Assembly: GCF_004143485.2 (NCBI RefSeq)
Contig: NZ_RXOB02000022.1
Span: 186,001 to 250,000, forward strand
Length of the DNA stretch: 64,000 nt
Reading direction: 5' to 3'
Source of the DNA: Halorussus amylolyticus
GTDB taxonomy: Archaea > Halobacteriota > Halobacteria > Halobacteriales > Haladaptataceae
How positions within the stretch are numbered: position 1 is the first letter of the stretch; each line of letters opens with the position of its first letter. The notes below the pieces were generated by a model. The model ran no database searches and was not told the DNA's origin. It saw nothing but the letters and a program-made list of their open reading frames with translations. Shown piece after piece: positions 1 through 9,203 of this stretch. The position numbers were made by a program, and so were the translations under genes.

Positions 1-1
1 G

Positions 2-109
2 TCCGAACCCGGCACGCCGACCCGAGTCGTCTCTGGACTCAACGTTCTCGGGGTCCTCGCCATCGGTGGCTTCACGGCGGCCCTGCTCTGGGCGTGTCAC
101 AGGCGGTAA
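2..109 (+). CDS. C-terminal end of an unidentified membrane protein (partial)
   Basis: Only the last 35 codons lie inside the window, in the frame that ends with TAA at 107-109. A short polar stretch (SEPGTPTR) is followed by roughly 20 hydrophobic residues containing GVLAIGGF and a basic tail (CHRR), which looks like a final transmembrane helix with a positive cytoplasmic end. Too little is present to name a family. It converges with the binding-protein gene to its right, with 33 bases between the two stops, so it is not part of that gene's operon. Confidence 0.5.
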   Translation, partial: SEPGTPTRVVSGLNVLGVLAIGGFTAALLWACHRR

Positions 110-142
110 AATAATCTGTCGAACTCGCGGGCGCGGGTCGCG

Positions 143-2149
143 CTACTCGGTCTTCGCGCTGATGTGGCCCTTGACGAGGTACTCCATCGCGGTCGTGGTG
201 TGTTCGGACACCGTCGCCTCCGCGTCGGTGTGGTCGTCGGTCTCGCCCGCGACGGGGAAGTTGTACGTGTCGGTCTTGCCCCAGTAGGTCTTGGTCTCCT
301 CGTAGAAGCCGATGTGCGGAAGCTGGTAGTTGTGGTACCAGACCAGCTTCTCGGTCAGGTCGCGCATCTCGTCTTCGTCCTGCGTCTGTGACAGGACGTT
401 CGTCCACTTGAACGGGTAGAGCGTCTGCATATCGCCGCCGTCACCCATCGCTCCCACCTCGGTCGGGAACTCCGGCCGGAGCGGGTGGTTCAACTTCTCG
501 GTGGTCTCCTGTTCGAGCTCCGGCTCCGCCCGATTGACCTCGCAGCTCTCGGGCGGGTCGAGGGTCTCGGCGTGGTTGTCGTAGCGCCCGAGACCGCCCG
601 CGCTCACGGTGGTGAACGCCGACGCGGGATGCGTCGCGTTCGTGAACCAGTTGCACATATCGAAGTCGTACGTCTCGTCCCACGTGTTCCAGAAGCCGCT
701 GCTCGACGGCACGATGAGCTTGTTGTCGAATCCGAACTCGTCGAGTTTCGGGCTGAGGTACTTGCCGATGGTCTCGTAAATCGGCCACGGCGGCGTGAGG
801 TACTGAAGCCCCTCGACGGCGTCCCCGTCGGGACCGACCCACTGGTCGCCGTCTTTGGTGTAGCCCGCGTCTTCGAGGACTTGTGTCGCCTTGTCCGGCT
901 GGGAGTTCAGCCCGTAGTCGATGATGCTGTCGCGGAATTCGTCCGGGAGCCACTGGTCGGCCAGCGTCGAGGACATCCCCATCGAGTTCCGGTGGGGAAC
1001 GTACTCCTGTCCGTGCGACCCCTTGATGACTTCCACCAGTTCCTCGTGGTCGATGACGTACGCGATTGCGCGCCGAACCGCCCGTCGCGAGAGGTGCTTG
1101 TTGTCGAAGTTGATGGCGAGCTTCGGGACGCCGCCGATGGAGAACTGGCTGAACACGTCGAGGTCGTCGTTCTGTTCGACCTGCGTGAGCATCTTGTCGC
1201 CGAAGTCGAACCGGCCGGACTGGAGCGCCTGAATCGACTTCTGGTTGTCCGCCATCAGGACCCAGTTGAAGGTGTCGAGGTTCGTCCAGTCGGCGCGCGG
1301 GTGGTCTTCGTACTTCTCGTGAGTGACTTCGGTCGGGTCGAACTGCGTGGGTTGCCACATCCCGCACCCGAGACCCTCGGCCGTGAGGTCGTCGAGCGAA
1401 ATCTTGTGCTCGTTGAGGTCCTGGGCCACGCTGCTAATCGCGTCCTCGCTACTCGCGTCCTCGAACTGTTCGAGCCACGACTCGAAGTAGTCGTGCTTCG
1501 CGACGAGGCCGATGTACCCGACTTGCTGGAGGTCGGGGTTCGCGGGACCCGCGAGTTCGTTCCGAAGCGTGTAGTCGTCTTCGAGAACCCACGTGTTGTC
1601 GGTCTCCTCGGGGCCGCCGTACTCCTGATAGGCGGTAATCATCTGTGTGGTGTACATGTCCTGGGCGGTGACCGGGGTGCCGTCCCACCACGTGTACTCG
1701 TCGCTGAGTTCGATGACGACTTCGCACCCGCCGCCTTCGAGGCGGATGTCGTCGGCGAGCCACCAAATCGGTTCGCCGCGGTTGTTCGGGTAGACGAGCG
1801 ACTCCCACCACATGTACTCCGCCCAGTACTCGAAGTCGCTCTGGGTGGCGAAGGGGTTGACGTTCGCGTCGCTCGGCGTCCAACTCACCGGCTTGCGAAT
1901 CGTGATGTCGGTGGTGAGCGGCGACCCGCCCTCCGAGTCCTCGGTCGTGGAATCGTCGGACTCGGTGTCGGACGCAGTCGTGCTCCCGTCTTCGGTGGTC
2001 GTGAGCACGTCTGCGTCGTCGGGGTCTTGACCGCTACTGCATCCGGCAAGACCGGCGGTAGCCGCACCGGAAGCGAGCGCTAGTATCTGTCGGCGTGAGA
2101 GCCGTTGCGAACCGCTGGTCTCACTGCTCGAATGGCTTCTGTTAACCAT
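143..2149 (-). CDS. ABC transporter substrate-binding lipoprotein, family 5 (peptide/oligosaccharide type)
   Basis: A long extracytoplasmic solute-binding protein of the SBP_bac_5 class, which bind oligopeptides, nickel or oligosaccharides. A twin-arginine motif (SRRQILA) followed by a lipobox (LAGC) shows Tat export and lipid anchoring; an acidic Ser/Thr/Asp-rich linker follows. About 620 residues of mature domain is normal to slightly long for the family. An ATG at 2179 is also in frame, but the best TATA-like box (centre near 2200) would start transcription near 2173, so the ATG at 2149 is preferred. No permease or ATPase genes are adjacent. The substrate is unknown; the neighbouring chitin genes suggest amino-sugar oligomers, which is inference. 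Confidence 0.9.
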   Translation of the reverse strand: MVNRSHSSSETSGSQRLSRRQILALASGAATAGLAGCSSGQDPDDADVLTTTEDGSTTASDTESDDSTTEDSEGGSPLTTDITIRKPVSWTPSDANVNPFATQSDFEYWAEYMWWESLVYPNNRGEPIWWLADDIRLEGGGCEVVIELSDEYTWWDGTPVTAQDMYTTQMITAYQEYGGPEETDNTWVLEDDYTLRNELAGPANPDLQQVGYIGLVAKHDYFESWLEQFEDASSEDAISSVAQDLNEHKISLDDLTAEGLGCGMWQPTQFDPTEVTHEKYEDHPRADWTNLDTFNWVLMADNQKSIQALQSGRFDFGDKMLTQVEQNDDLDVFSQFSIGGVPKLAINFDNKHLSRRAVRRAIAYVIDHEELVEVIKGSHGQEYVPHRNSMGMSSTLADQWLPDEFRDSIIDYGLNSQPDKATQVLEDAGYTKDGDQWVGPDGDAVEGLQYLTPPWPIYETIGKYLSPKLDEFGFDNKLIVPSSSGFWNTWDETYDFDMCNWFTNATHPASAFTTVSAGGLGRYDNHAETLDPPESCEVNRAEPELEQETTEKLNHPLRPEFPTEVGAMGDGGDMQTLYPFKWTNVLSQTQDEDEMRDLTEKLVWYHNYQLPHIGFYEETKTYWGKTDTYNFPVAGETDDHTDAEATVSEHTTTAMEYLVKGHISAKTE

Positions 2150-2195
2150 GCACACTTCGTAGTCAGGTGTTTTTGACATAAAGGTTTTGGTACTT

Positions 2196-2204
2196 ATTTA
2201 TATT
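2196..2204 (-). promoter_or_regulatory. TATA box of the binding-protein gene
   Basis: On the minus strand the stretch AATATAAAT sits in an AT-rich island inside GC-rich DNA. It is the strongest TATA-like sequence upstream of the binding-protein gene and is placed to start transcription about 25 bases further down, just ahead of the ATG at 2149. Confidence 0.45.
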
Positions 2205-2377
2205 TCTAAATACTGTTAGGTAGACAGAACTCGATATTCGGCGCTCTCGGAACCGAATTCGACCGGGACAACGCTTATGCTCGACGCCCCGAAAGTCGGA
2301 ACAACTGACAGAATGATTCGGACATACCGACGGCGCTACCGATTCGACTCCCCTGTTTCGAACGGAGGTCGGGTCAC

Positions 2378-3364
2378 GTGACGGTCGAGTGTCGGCGACT
2401 CACCGACCGCGAGCGCGTGCTGGCGGGCGTCGAACGCTGGAACGACGCCCACCCCGAGTTCGAAATCGACGAGCGACTCGTCGAACAGAACGTCTACGCG
2501 CCGTTCGCTGGCGTCGATGTCGCGGCGTGGGGGTGGTACGCCGACGCCGACGAATCGGTCCCGACCGGATTCGTCCTCGCGAAGACGCTCACGCGAACGG
2601 TCCACGGGTACGCCGGACCCGACCGCGGCTGGATTAGCCTCCTCGCGGTCGACTCCGGAGCCGACGATTTTCGGGCGGTCGGACGCGCGCTCCTCGACGC
2701 CGCGGAACGCGAGCTAGCAAACTCCGGCGTCGAGACGCTCCGGTTCGGCGGCGACCCGCAGAACTTCCTCGCGGGGCTTCCCGGCAGTTTCTCCGACGAC
2801 TACGCCGACCTGCTCGCTGACGCAGGGTACGAGCGCGACGGCACGGTGTACGACCTCGAACGCGATATCTCCGGGTTCGAACTCCCCGAGCGAGTCGAGC
2901 GTACGCGAGCGCTCGCGGACGACCTGACCGTCGAGCGAGTCGAAGCGCGAAGCGAGTCCGACCTGACGAGATTCCTCGAACGAGAGTTCCCCGGCCGGTG
3001 GCACTACGAAGCCGAGAACGTCGCTCGACGCCCCGGCGGCGTAGACGACTACTGGGTTCTCAGGCGCGGCGAAACGGTAGTCGGATTCGCCCGGACGAAC
3101 GCGCCGTCGTCGGCGTACTGCGGCCCCAACGCGAACTGGGGCTGGCGACTCGGCGACGCCTACTGCGGTCTCGGCCCGGTGGGCATTCACTCGGAGTACC
3201 GCGGTCGGGGCTGGGGATTGTTCCTGCTGGCGACCGTCGTGGAGTCGCTCCGCGATGACGGCTACGACCACGTCGTCATCGACTGGACCGGCCTGCTCGA
3301 CTACTACGCGAAGTTGGGCTTCGAACCGTGGCTCGAATACGACGTGTTCCGGAAGGACCTGTGA
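2378..3364 (+). CDS. Tandem-domain GNAT family N-acetyltransferase
   Basis: A 328-residue acetyltransferase with two GNAT-like halves, as in mycothiol-synthase-type proteins. The C-terminal half carries the acetyl-CoA loop (YRGRGWGLFLL, about residue 275) and the usual terminal strand with YAKLGFEP. The N-terminal half (about 1-150) is more diverged. The start is GTG; a GGAGGT Shine-Dalgarno sequence at 2363-2368 lies nine bases upstream and decides the start. It reads in the same direction as the kinase gene 48 bases downstream and may be cotranscribed with it. Acetylation of an amino sugar would fit the context but the substrate cannot be read from the sequence. Confidence 0.85.
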   Translation: MTVECRRLTDRERVLAGVERWNDAHPEFEIDERLVEQNVYAPFAGVDVAAWGWYADADESVPTGFVLAKTLTRTVHGYAGPDRGWISLLAVDSGADDFRAVGRALLDAAERELANSGVETLRFGGDPQNFLAGLPGSFSDDYADLLADAGYERDGTVYDLERDISGFELPERVERTRALADDLTVERVEARSESDLTRFLEREFPGRWHYEAENVARRPGGVDDYWVLRRGETVVGFARTNAPSSAYCGPNANWGWRLGDAYCGLGPVGIHSEYRGRGWGLFLLATVVESLRDDGYDHVVIDWTGLLDYYAKLGFEPWLEYDVFRKDL

Positions 3365-3412
3365 AAACGGAGTCGGGGAAACACCCAAGACGGCCGGGCG
3401 AACAGCTACCGT

Positions 3413-4612
3413 ATGCGACTACGCGACGAGATTTCCGAGGCGCGGTACGCGGTCGGACTGATGTCCGGCACGTCGCTCGACGGCATCGACGCGGCGTGCT
3501 GTCGGATTCGCCGAGACCCCGCGAGCGACCCGCCGACGAACTACGAGGTGACAGTCGAGTCGTTCCACACCGAGGCCTACCCGGCCGACCTCCGCGCCGA
3601 ACTGCTCGCGCTCTGCGACGACGAGACCGGAACCGTCGATGCGGTCTGCCGGACGAACGTCGCGCTCGGCGAACTGTTCGCCGACGCCGCGCTCGCGGCG
3701 TGCGAGGAGGCGGACGTGTCCCCCGAGGAGGTGGCGGTCGTCGGAAGCCACGGCCAGACGGTCTGGCACGCGCCCGACCCGGAGGCGGTTCCGGGCACCG
3801 ACCGACACACGCGCTCGACGCTCCAAATCGGCGACGGGAGCGTCATCGCCCACCGGACCGGCGTGCCCACGGTGTCGGATTTCAGACTCGGCGACATCGC
3901 GGCCGGCGGCCACGGCGCGCCCCTCACCCCCTTCTTCGACCTCGCGTGCCTGTCGGCCGACGACGAGGCGCGCGCGCTCCAGAACATCGGCGGCATCGGA
4001 AACTGCACCCTCCTGCCGCCGAGCCCCGACCGCGACGACGCGCTGGCGTTCGACACCGGGCCGGGGAACATGGTCATCGATGCGGTGGTCGAGACACTGA
4101 CGGACGGCGAGGCGACCTACGACGAGGACGGCGAGTGGGCCGCAGAGGGCGGGGTCGATGAGAAGGTGGTCGCCGAGTTCCTCGACGATTCGTACTTCGA
4201 GCGAGCGCCGCCCAAGACGACCGGCCGCGAGCGCTTCGGCCACCATTACGCCCGCGAGTTCGTCGCGGCGGCGCGCGACCGCGACTGTGGGGATGCTGAC
4301 ATCGTGGCCTCCGCGACCGCACTCACTGCCCAGTCCATCGCCGACGCCTACGACCGATTCGCCGACCCGTACCCCGACCGAATCGTGGTCTCGGGCGGCG
4401 GGGCCAACAACCCCACCCTGCTCTCGATGCTCGCCGAGCGAACTCGGAGTCCGGTCGAGCGACTCGAATCGCTCGGTCTCGACAGCGATGCGAAGGAGGC
4501 CGCACTGTTCGCGCTCCTCGGAATCACGTCGCTCGACGGCGTGGCGAACAACGTCCCGCGCGCGACCGGCGCGGAGCGCCCGGTCGCGCTGGGAAAGCTG
4601 AGTCGTCCGTAG
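3413..4612 (+). CDS. anmK: Anhydro-N-acetylmuramic acid kinase (AnmK) family sugar kinase
   Basis: Full-length (399 aa) member of the AnmK family, ATP-dependent kinases that open 1,6-anhydro-MurNAc and phosphorylate it at O6 in bacterial cell-wall recycling. The signature GLMSGTSLDGID is at residues 15-26, GGHGAPLTPFFD around 165 matches the substrate/catalytic segment, DTGPGNMVID is near 212, and the second ATP-site motif VSGGGANNP is near 325. No key segment is missing. Archaea make no murein, so the enzyme would act on scavenged bacterial anhydro-muropeptides or on a different anhydro- or amino-sugar. It sits beside RidA, dehydrogenase, PLP-enzyme and chitinase genes, which supports a catabolic role. 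Confidence 0.92.
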   Translation: MRLRDEISEARYAVGLMSGTSLDGIDAACCRIRRDPASDPPTNYEVTVESFHTEAYPADLRAELLALCDDETGTVDAVCRTNVALGELFADAALAACEEADVSPEEVAVVGSHGQTVWHAPDPEAVPGTDRHTRSTLQIGDGSVIAHRTGVPTVSDFRLGDIAAGGHGAPLTPFFDLACLSADDEARALQNIGGIGNCTLLPPSPDRDDALAFDTGPGNMVIDAVVETLTDGEATYDEDGEWAAEGGVDEKVVAEFLDDSYFERAPPKTTGRERFGHHYAREFVAAARDRDCGDADIVASATALTAQSIADAYDRFADPYPDRIVVSGGGANNPTLLSMLAERTRSPVERLESLGLDSDAKEAALFALLGITSLDGVANNVPRATGAERPVALGKLSRP

Positions 4613-4645
4613 TTCGAAAACTCAGTCGTCCGTAATCCGGAACGC

Positions 4646-5029
4646 TCAGTCGTCCGTCGCCGACGCCACGACCTCGATTTCCACGTCGATATCGACCGGG
4701 AGGTCGGCGACCTGTACCGCGCTCCGGGCGGGGTACGGGTCGGACATGTACTCGCCGTACACGTCGTTGATATCGTCGTAGTCGTCCATGTCCATCACGA
4801 ACACGGTGGCTTTCACCACGTCGTCGAGCGACTTGCCCGCCGACGCGAGGACGGCTTCGACGTTTTCGAGGGTGCGCTCGGTCTGTTCGCGCACGTCGCC
4901 GTCGATGATGTCGCCGGTCTCGGGGTCGATGGGACCCTGCCCCGAGACGTAGATTTTGTCGCCGTCGCGGATTCCCTGCGAGAACGGTCCGATGCTCGGC
5001 GGCGCGTCGTCGGTGGATAGTTCTTCCAT
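4646..5029 (-). CDS. ridA: RidA family enamine/imine deaminase
   Basis: Small trimeric RidA/YjgF/YER057c fold protein of 127 residues. Known members hydrolyse reactive enamines and imines, such as 2-aminoacrylate, released by PLP enzymes. The motifs SIGPFSQGI and IYVSGQGPIDPETG, and the C-terminal PARSAVQV with the substrate-binding arginine, are all present. A longer frame reaches upstream to 5095, but the extra residues are not acidic and match no family sequence, so the ATG at 5029 (MEELSTDDAPP) is chosen. It converges with anmK, 33 bases between stops. A PLP-dependent ammonia-lyase-like gene 1.3 kb away would generate suitable imine products. Confidence 0.93.
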   Translation of the reverse strand: MEELSTDDAPPSIGPFSQGIRDGDKIYVSGQGPIDPETGDIIDGDVREQTERTLENVEAVLASAGKSLDDVVKATVFVMDMDDYDDINDVYGEYMSDPYPARSAVQVADLPVDIDVEIEVVASATDD

Positions 5030-5114
5030 GCGGGCGACTCTCGCGCGCGAGTCCACATTAGATTTCTCTTTCCGGCTATTCGAACGGACTCGCACTTTCG
5101 GGGTACCGAGGTAG

Positions 5115-5122
5115 CTTTATAT
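5115..5122 (+). promoter_or_regulatory. TATA box of the dehydrogenase gene
   Basis: CTTTATAT lies 33-40 bases upstream of the ATG at 5155, between two divergent genes. Spacing predicts a transcript with about ten untranslated bases. Confidence 0.45.
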
Positions 5123-5154
5123 CCGTCCGCCGACGAACTCGAAGCGATTCGAGT

Positions 5155-6174
5155 ATGCAAGCCATAGTCATCGACGGCGACGGCGACATATGGGACGAGC
5201 AACGCGACCGCCCCGAACCCGCTCCGGGCGAGGCGCTGGTCAAGATTCGCGCGGTCGGCATCTGCGGGAGCGACCTCGGACTCATCGAAGGCGAGGGACC
5301 TCCGTGGACGAACTACCCCCTCGTGCCGGGCCACGAAGTGTGTGCCGAAGTCGTGGAACTCGGTGAGGGCGTCGAGGACCTCTCGGTCGGCGACCGGGTC
5401 GCGCTCCACGGCTTCGTCTACTGTGGCACCTGCACGCCGTGCCGCGAGGGCCGGTACTACCAGTGCGACGACCTGCAGGAGGTCGGTTTCACCATCGACG
5501 GCGGCTACCGCGAGTACGCCGCGCTACCCGCCTACACCCTCACGCCGATTCCCGACGACATCTCCGACCTCGAAGCGACTCAAATCGACTCGGCGGCCTG
5601 CACCCTCCACGCGATGAAGCGGGTCGAAACCGCTGTGACCGACACCGCCGCGGTTCTCGGTCCGGGGTCGCTCGGCCTCTACGGCGTCCAGTTGCTCCAC
5701 GCTTGGGGCGTCGAGGACGTGATTCTGACCGGGACGCGCGACGAGCGCCTCGAAGTCGGAACGGACCTCGGCGCGAACCGCACGGTGAACGTCCGCGAGG
5801 AGAACCCCGTCGAGGCCGTCCGCGAGTACACGGACGGCGAGGGCGTGGACCTCTGCGTCGAGGCGGCGGGCGCGGGCGACGTGGTGAACACCTGCCTCGA
5901 AATCACGAAAAAGCGCGGGAGCGTCGTCCTGACCGGCGTGTTCGGCGGCAAGAAGGAAATCGACCCGAACCACATCGTCTCGAAGGAACTCGAAGTGGTC
6001 GGCGGGGTCACGGCCTCCCACGCGGTCGCGGACGTCATCGAACTGTTCCGGCGCGGCGACCTCACGGTCGAAGGCATCGTCACCCACGAGTTCCCCCTCG
6101 CGGAGTACGACGACGCGCTCGATACGGTTCGAGAACGCAGGGACGGCGTGATTAAGGGCGTACTTCGGCCTTGA
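5155..6174 (+). CDS. Zinc-dependent alcohol/sugar dehydrogenase (MDR superfamily)
   Basis: A 339-residue medium-chain dehydrogenase. The catalytic zinc site is visible as C37 (GICGSD) and H60-E61 (PGHEV). The structural zinc lobe has its four cysteines at 90, 93, 96 and 104. A Rossmann NAD(P) domain begins at about residue 165 with LGPGSLGLYG. Relatives oxidise sugars, polyols or threonine. Because the surrounding genes handle amino sugars, a glucosamine or related sugar dehydrogenase is a reasonable guess but is inference. A structured repeat element begins 41 bases after the stop on the same strand. Confidence 0.9.
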   Translation: MQAIVIDGDGDIWDEQRDRPEPAPGEALVKIRAVGICGSDLGLIEGEGPPWTNYPLVPGHEVCAEVVELGEGVEDLSVGDRVALHGFVYCGTCTPCREGRYYQCDDLQEVGFTIDGGYREYAALPAYTLTPIPDDISDLEATQIDSAACTLHAMKRVETAVTDTAAVLGPGSLGLYGVQLLHAWGVEDVILTGTRDERLEVGTDLGANRTVNVREENPVEAVREYTDGEGVDLCVEAAGAGDVVNTCLEITKKRGSVVLTGVFGGKKEIDPNHIVSKELEVVGGVTASHAVADVIELFRRGDLTVEGIVTHEFPLAEYDDALDTVRERRDGVIKGVLRP

Positions 6175-6214
6175 TTGACCTTTGAGGTGGCGAACGCGCG
6201 ACTGACCAACCACT

Positions 6215-6339
6215 GGGTGGGACTGAAAGGGGCGGCGCGCTCGCGTTTACTTTAGTCGTCTCAGCGACCTCTATCTGCGCGGGCAGTGCGGAGAGCGCAG
6301 ATATGTCGCTGAGCGACCGCGAGCGCGCCGGGGCTTTCT
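6215..6339 (+). repeat. 3'-intergenic structured element, copy A
   Basis: Complete copy of a dispersed element. A head box (6215-6233, ending GGGACTGAAAGGGGC) is followed by stem P1 (6234-6245 with 6318-6329, 12 perfect pairs), a single-stranded TTTACTTTA, stem P2 (GTCG, bulged T, CTCAGCGAC at 6260-6268, pairing with 6305-6317), a three-base bulge CTC opposite one T, stem P3 (TATCTGCGC at 6272-6280 with 6295-6303), a loop, and the tail GGGGCTTTCT (6330-6339). It lies 41 bases after the dehydrogenase stop, same orientation. It could be an RNA 3' structure or a mobile hairpin DNA element. Confidence 0.75.
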
Positions 6340-6372
6340 AAAACACAGTACCGCCGACTCTACTTCAGCAAC

Positions 6373-7575
6373 TTAGATGTTCGCTTCGATTCGCTCGACC
6401 ACGTAGTCGGCCTCCTCGTCGGTGAGACACATCGGATTCACGGTGAACTCCGAGTTGTGAAGGCCGTCCGCGCCGACGTACACCCGAGGCTCTTCGCGCC
6501 GGAGTGCGGCCACGAGGTCGGCCGCATCGACAGGAGAGTCGCCGAGGTCCGCGACGACTTCGGGCGCGACCGCGGTCTTCTCGGCCCCAGTAATCGAGCA
6601 GGTCAGGCCCTCAATCGCGCCGAGCGAATCGCCGATTCGCTCGGCGCGGGCCTGCCACTCGGCGACGAGCGCGTCGTGGTCCTCCTCGACGAACAGTTCG
6701 AGGGCCCGGATGAGACCCACGAGTTCCTCCTTGCCGACCTTCATCGAGCGCCCGATGCCCTGTCGAGGAACCCCGTCGATGTCGCGCACGTCGAACAGCG
6801 ACTCGGGCGGTTCCCAGGCCTCGCTCGCGGCGTGCATGTCGAGGTGCTGGAGCGCGGCCGACTCCACGAGGTCGGCCCGCCCGGCGAGGATGCCCGTCGA
6901 TTGCGGACCGCGAATCGCCTTCCCGCCGCTGAAGACGACGAGGTCAACGCCGAGGTCGATGAATCGCGTGAGATTCGACGCTGGCGGGAGTTCGGCCGCG
7001 GCGTCCACGATGACCGGAACGCCGTGGTCGTGGGCGATTTCCACGACCGTCTCCAGCGGCGGTTGGGTGTAGGGCTTCTGGACGTACCCGACCGCGGCGG
7101 TCTCGTCGGTGATGGCGTCCGCGATTTCCCACGGCTCGACGTTGGCCGCGCCCGTGCCGAGGTGGTAGTCGTTCGTGCCCACGTCCACGATTTCGGCCCC
7201 GGCCGCCCGGAGCGCGTGGTCGTAGCCGGTTCGATGGGTTCGGGGCATTACGATTTCGCTCGGGACACCCTCGGTGTCGGGGAGGCGGGCCATCGCGCCG
7301 GGGTCGTCGCCCGCGATGGCGGCCGCCGCGCCGAGGGTCATCGCCGACGCCGCGCCGCTGGCGACGTAGCCCGCCTCCGCGCCCGTCACCTCGGAGACGA
7401 GGTCGCTCGCGCGGGCCTGCAGGTCTGAGATGCGCGCGAAGCCGGTCGCGGCGTCGGCCATCGCCTCGACCGCCTCCTCGCGGATGAGGCTCCCGCCGAT
7501 TCGCGTCTTGGTTCCGGCGGCGTTGATGACGGCCGGGACGCCTATTTCGTCGTACACGCTCGGTGTGTCTGGCAT
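6373..7575 (-). CDS. SelA-like PLP-dependent enzyme (D-glucosaminate ammonia-lyase / DgaE-type)
   Basis: A 400-residue fold-type I PLP enzyme related to selenocysteine synthase SelA and to D-glucosaminate(-6-phosphate) ammonia-lyase. The PLP lysine is K219 in FSGGKAIRGPQ, with the ring-nitrogen aspartate D191 in VIVDAAAELPP. The N-terminal INAAGTKTRIGGS and the YVASGAASAM segment are typical of this SelA-like clade. No selenocysteine machinery is seen nearby, so a sugar-acid ammonia-lyase role is favoured. Released ammonia and an enamine intermediate would connect it with RidA, and its keto-deoxy-sugar product would feed the haloarchaeal Entner-Doudoroff route. The substrate is inferred, not seen. 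Confidence 0.82.
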   Translation of the reverse strand: MPDTPSVYDEIGVPAVINAAGTKTRIGGSLIREEAVEAMADAATGFARISDLQARASDLVSEVTGAEAGYVASGAASAMTLGAAAAIAGDDPGAMARLPDTEGVPSEIVMPRTHRTGYDHALRAAGAEIVDVGTNDYHLGTGAANVEPWEIADAITDETAAVGYVQKPYTQPPLETVVEIAHDHGVPVIVDAAAELPPASNLTRFIDLGVDLVVFSGGKAIRGPQSTGILAGRADLVESAALQHLDMHAASEAWEPPESLFDVRDIDGVPRQGIGRSMKVGKEELVGLIRALELFVEEDHDALVAEWQARAERIGDSLGAIEGLTCSITGAEKTAVAPEVVADLGDSPVDAADLVAALRREEPRVYVGADGLHNSEFTVNPMCLTDEEADYVVERIEANI

Positions 7576-7672
7576 GATTCGGATGGCTCGCGGTGGCTAC
7601 TAATCCATTTCGGTGCGGACGGAGAATCTATAGCTTCCACCCAGAGTGAGACAGAGAGAGGGATTTTAGGGT

Positions 7673-7805
7673 AGAAAGCCCCGGCACGCTCGCGGCCGTT
7701 GCTCGGCATATCTGCGCCTCTCAGCAACACCCGGCGCAGATAGTGGCCGAGCAAGCGGCCACGGGCCTTCGGCCCGCGAGCGCGCCGCCCCTTTCAGTCC
7801 CACCC
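7673..7805 (-). repeat. 3'-intergenic structured element, copy B (covarying)
   Basis: Minus-strand copy. Head box at 7787-7805 and tail at 7673-7682. P1 pairs 7774-7786 with 7683-7695 with one G-U wobble in the minus-strand sense. P2 is TTGCTCGGC (element 5' strand, 7746-7754) with GCCGAGCAA (7699-7707), completely different in sequence from CTCAGCGAC/GTCGCTGAG of the other copies yet fully paired, extended by GGCCG/CGGCC across a single-base bulge. The three-base bulge (CAC) opposite one T is kept. P3 is TATCTGCGCC (7733-7742 with 7709-7718). A small extra hairpin GGGCC-TTC-GGCCC occupies the single-stranded segment. It starts about 70 bases after the chitinase stop, same orientation. Confidence 0.75.
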
Positions 7806-7872
7806 GAGGTGGATGCTCAACCGAGCTATGCACGACCCAATCTGACCGGCTACGATACCGAATCAGTCGATT

Positions 7873-9057
<1,185 letters not shown>

Positions 9058-9083
9058 TAAATCCGATAACCGGACGTATCTGT

Positions 9084-9095
9084 GATAAATATTTC
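9084..9095 (-). promoter_or_regulatory. TATA box of the chitinase gene
   Basis: Minus-strand AAATATTTATCA centred about 32 bases before the chitinase ATG predicts a nearly leaderless transcript. This gives the chitinase its own promoter, apart from the two genes upstream. Confidence 0.5.
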
Positions 9096-9129
9096 TCTAG
9101 AATCCTCGATAATTTCGCTCTCGGTGCCC

Positions 9130-9166
9130 GTGCGGTCGTCGCCGACGGCGTCGGCGACGACCGCAC
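9130..9166 (-). terminator. Perfect 17-bp hairpin after the glycosidase-like gene
   Basis: GTGCGGTCGTCGCCGAC pairs perfectly with its complement across a three-base GGC loop. It lies 38 bases beyond the stop of the glycosidase-like gene and upstream of the chitinase promoter, so it probably ends the two-gene transcript. No clear T-run follows. Confidence 0.5.
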
Positions 9167-9203
9167 TTCTTCGAGAGAATCGTCGCGTCTCTCGCCGACC
9201 CGG

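Noticed and set aside
485-2083. 532-codon plus-strand frame opposite the binding-protein gene
   Set aside because: It is the antisense frame of a well-supported lipoprotein gene; long antisense frames are common in GC-rich DNA and its translation matches no family.
6215-6339. CRISPR-like repeat because of GGGACTGAAAG in the head box
   Set aside because: The resemblance to haloarchaeal CRISPR repeats is limited to a short word; copies are single and dispersed.
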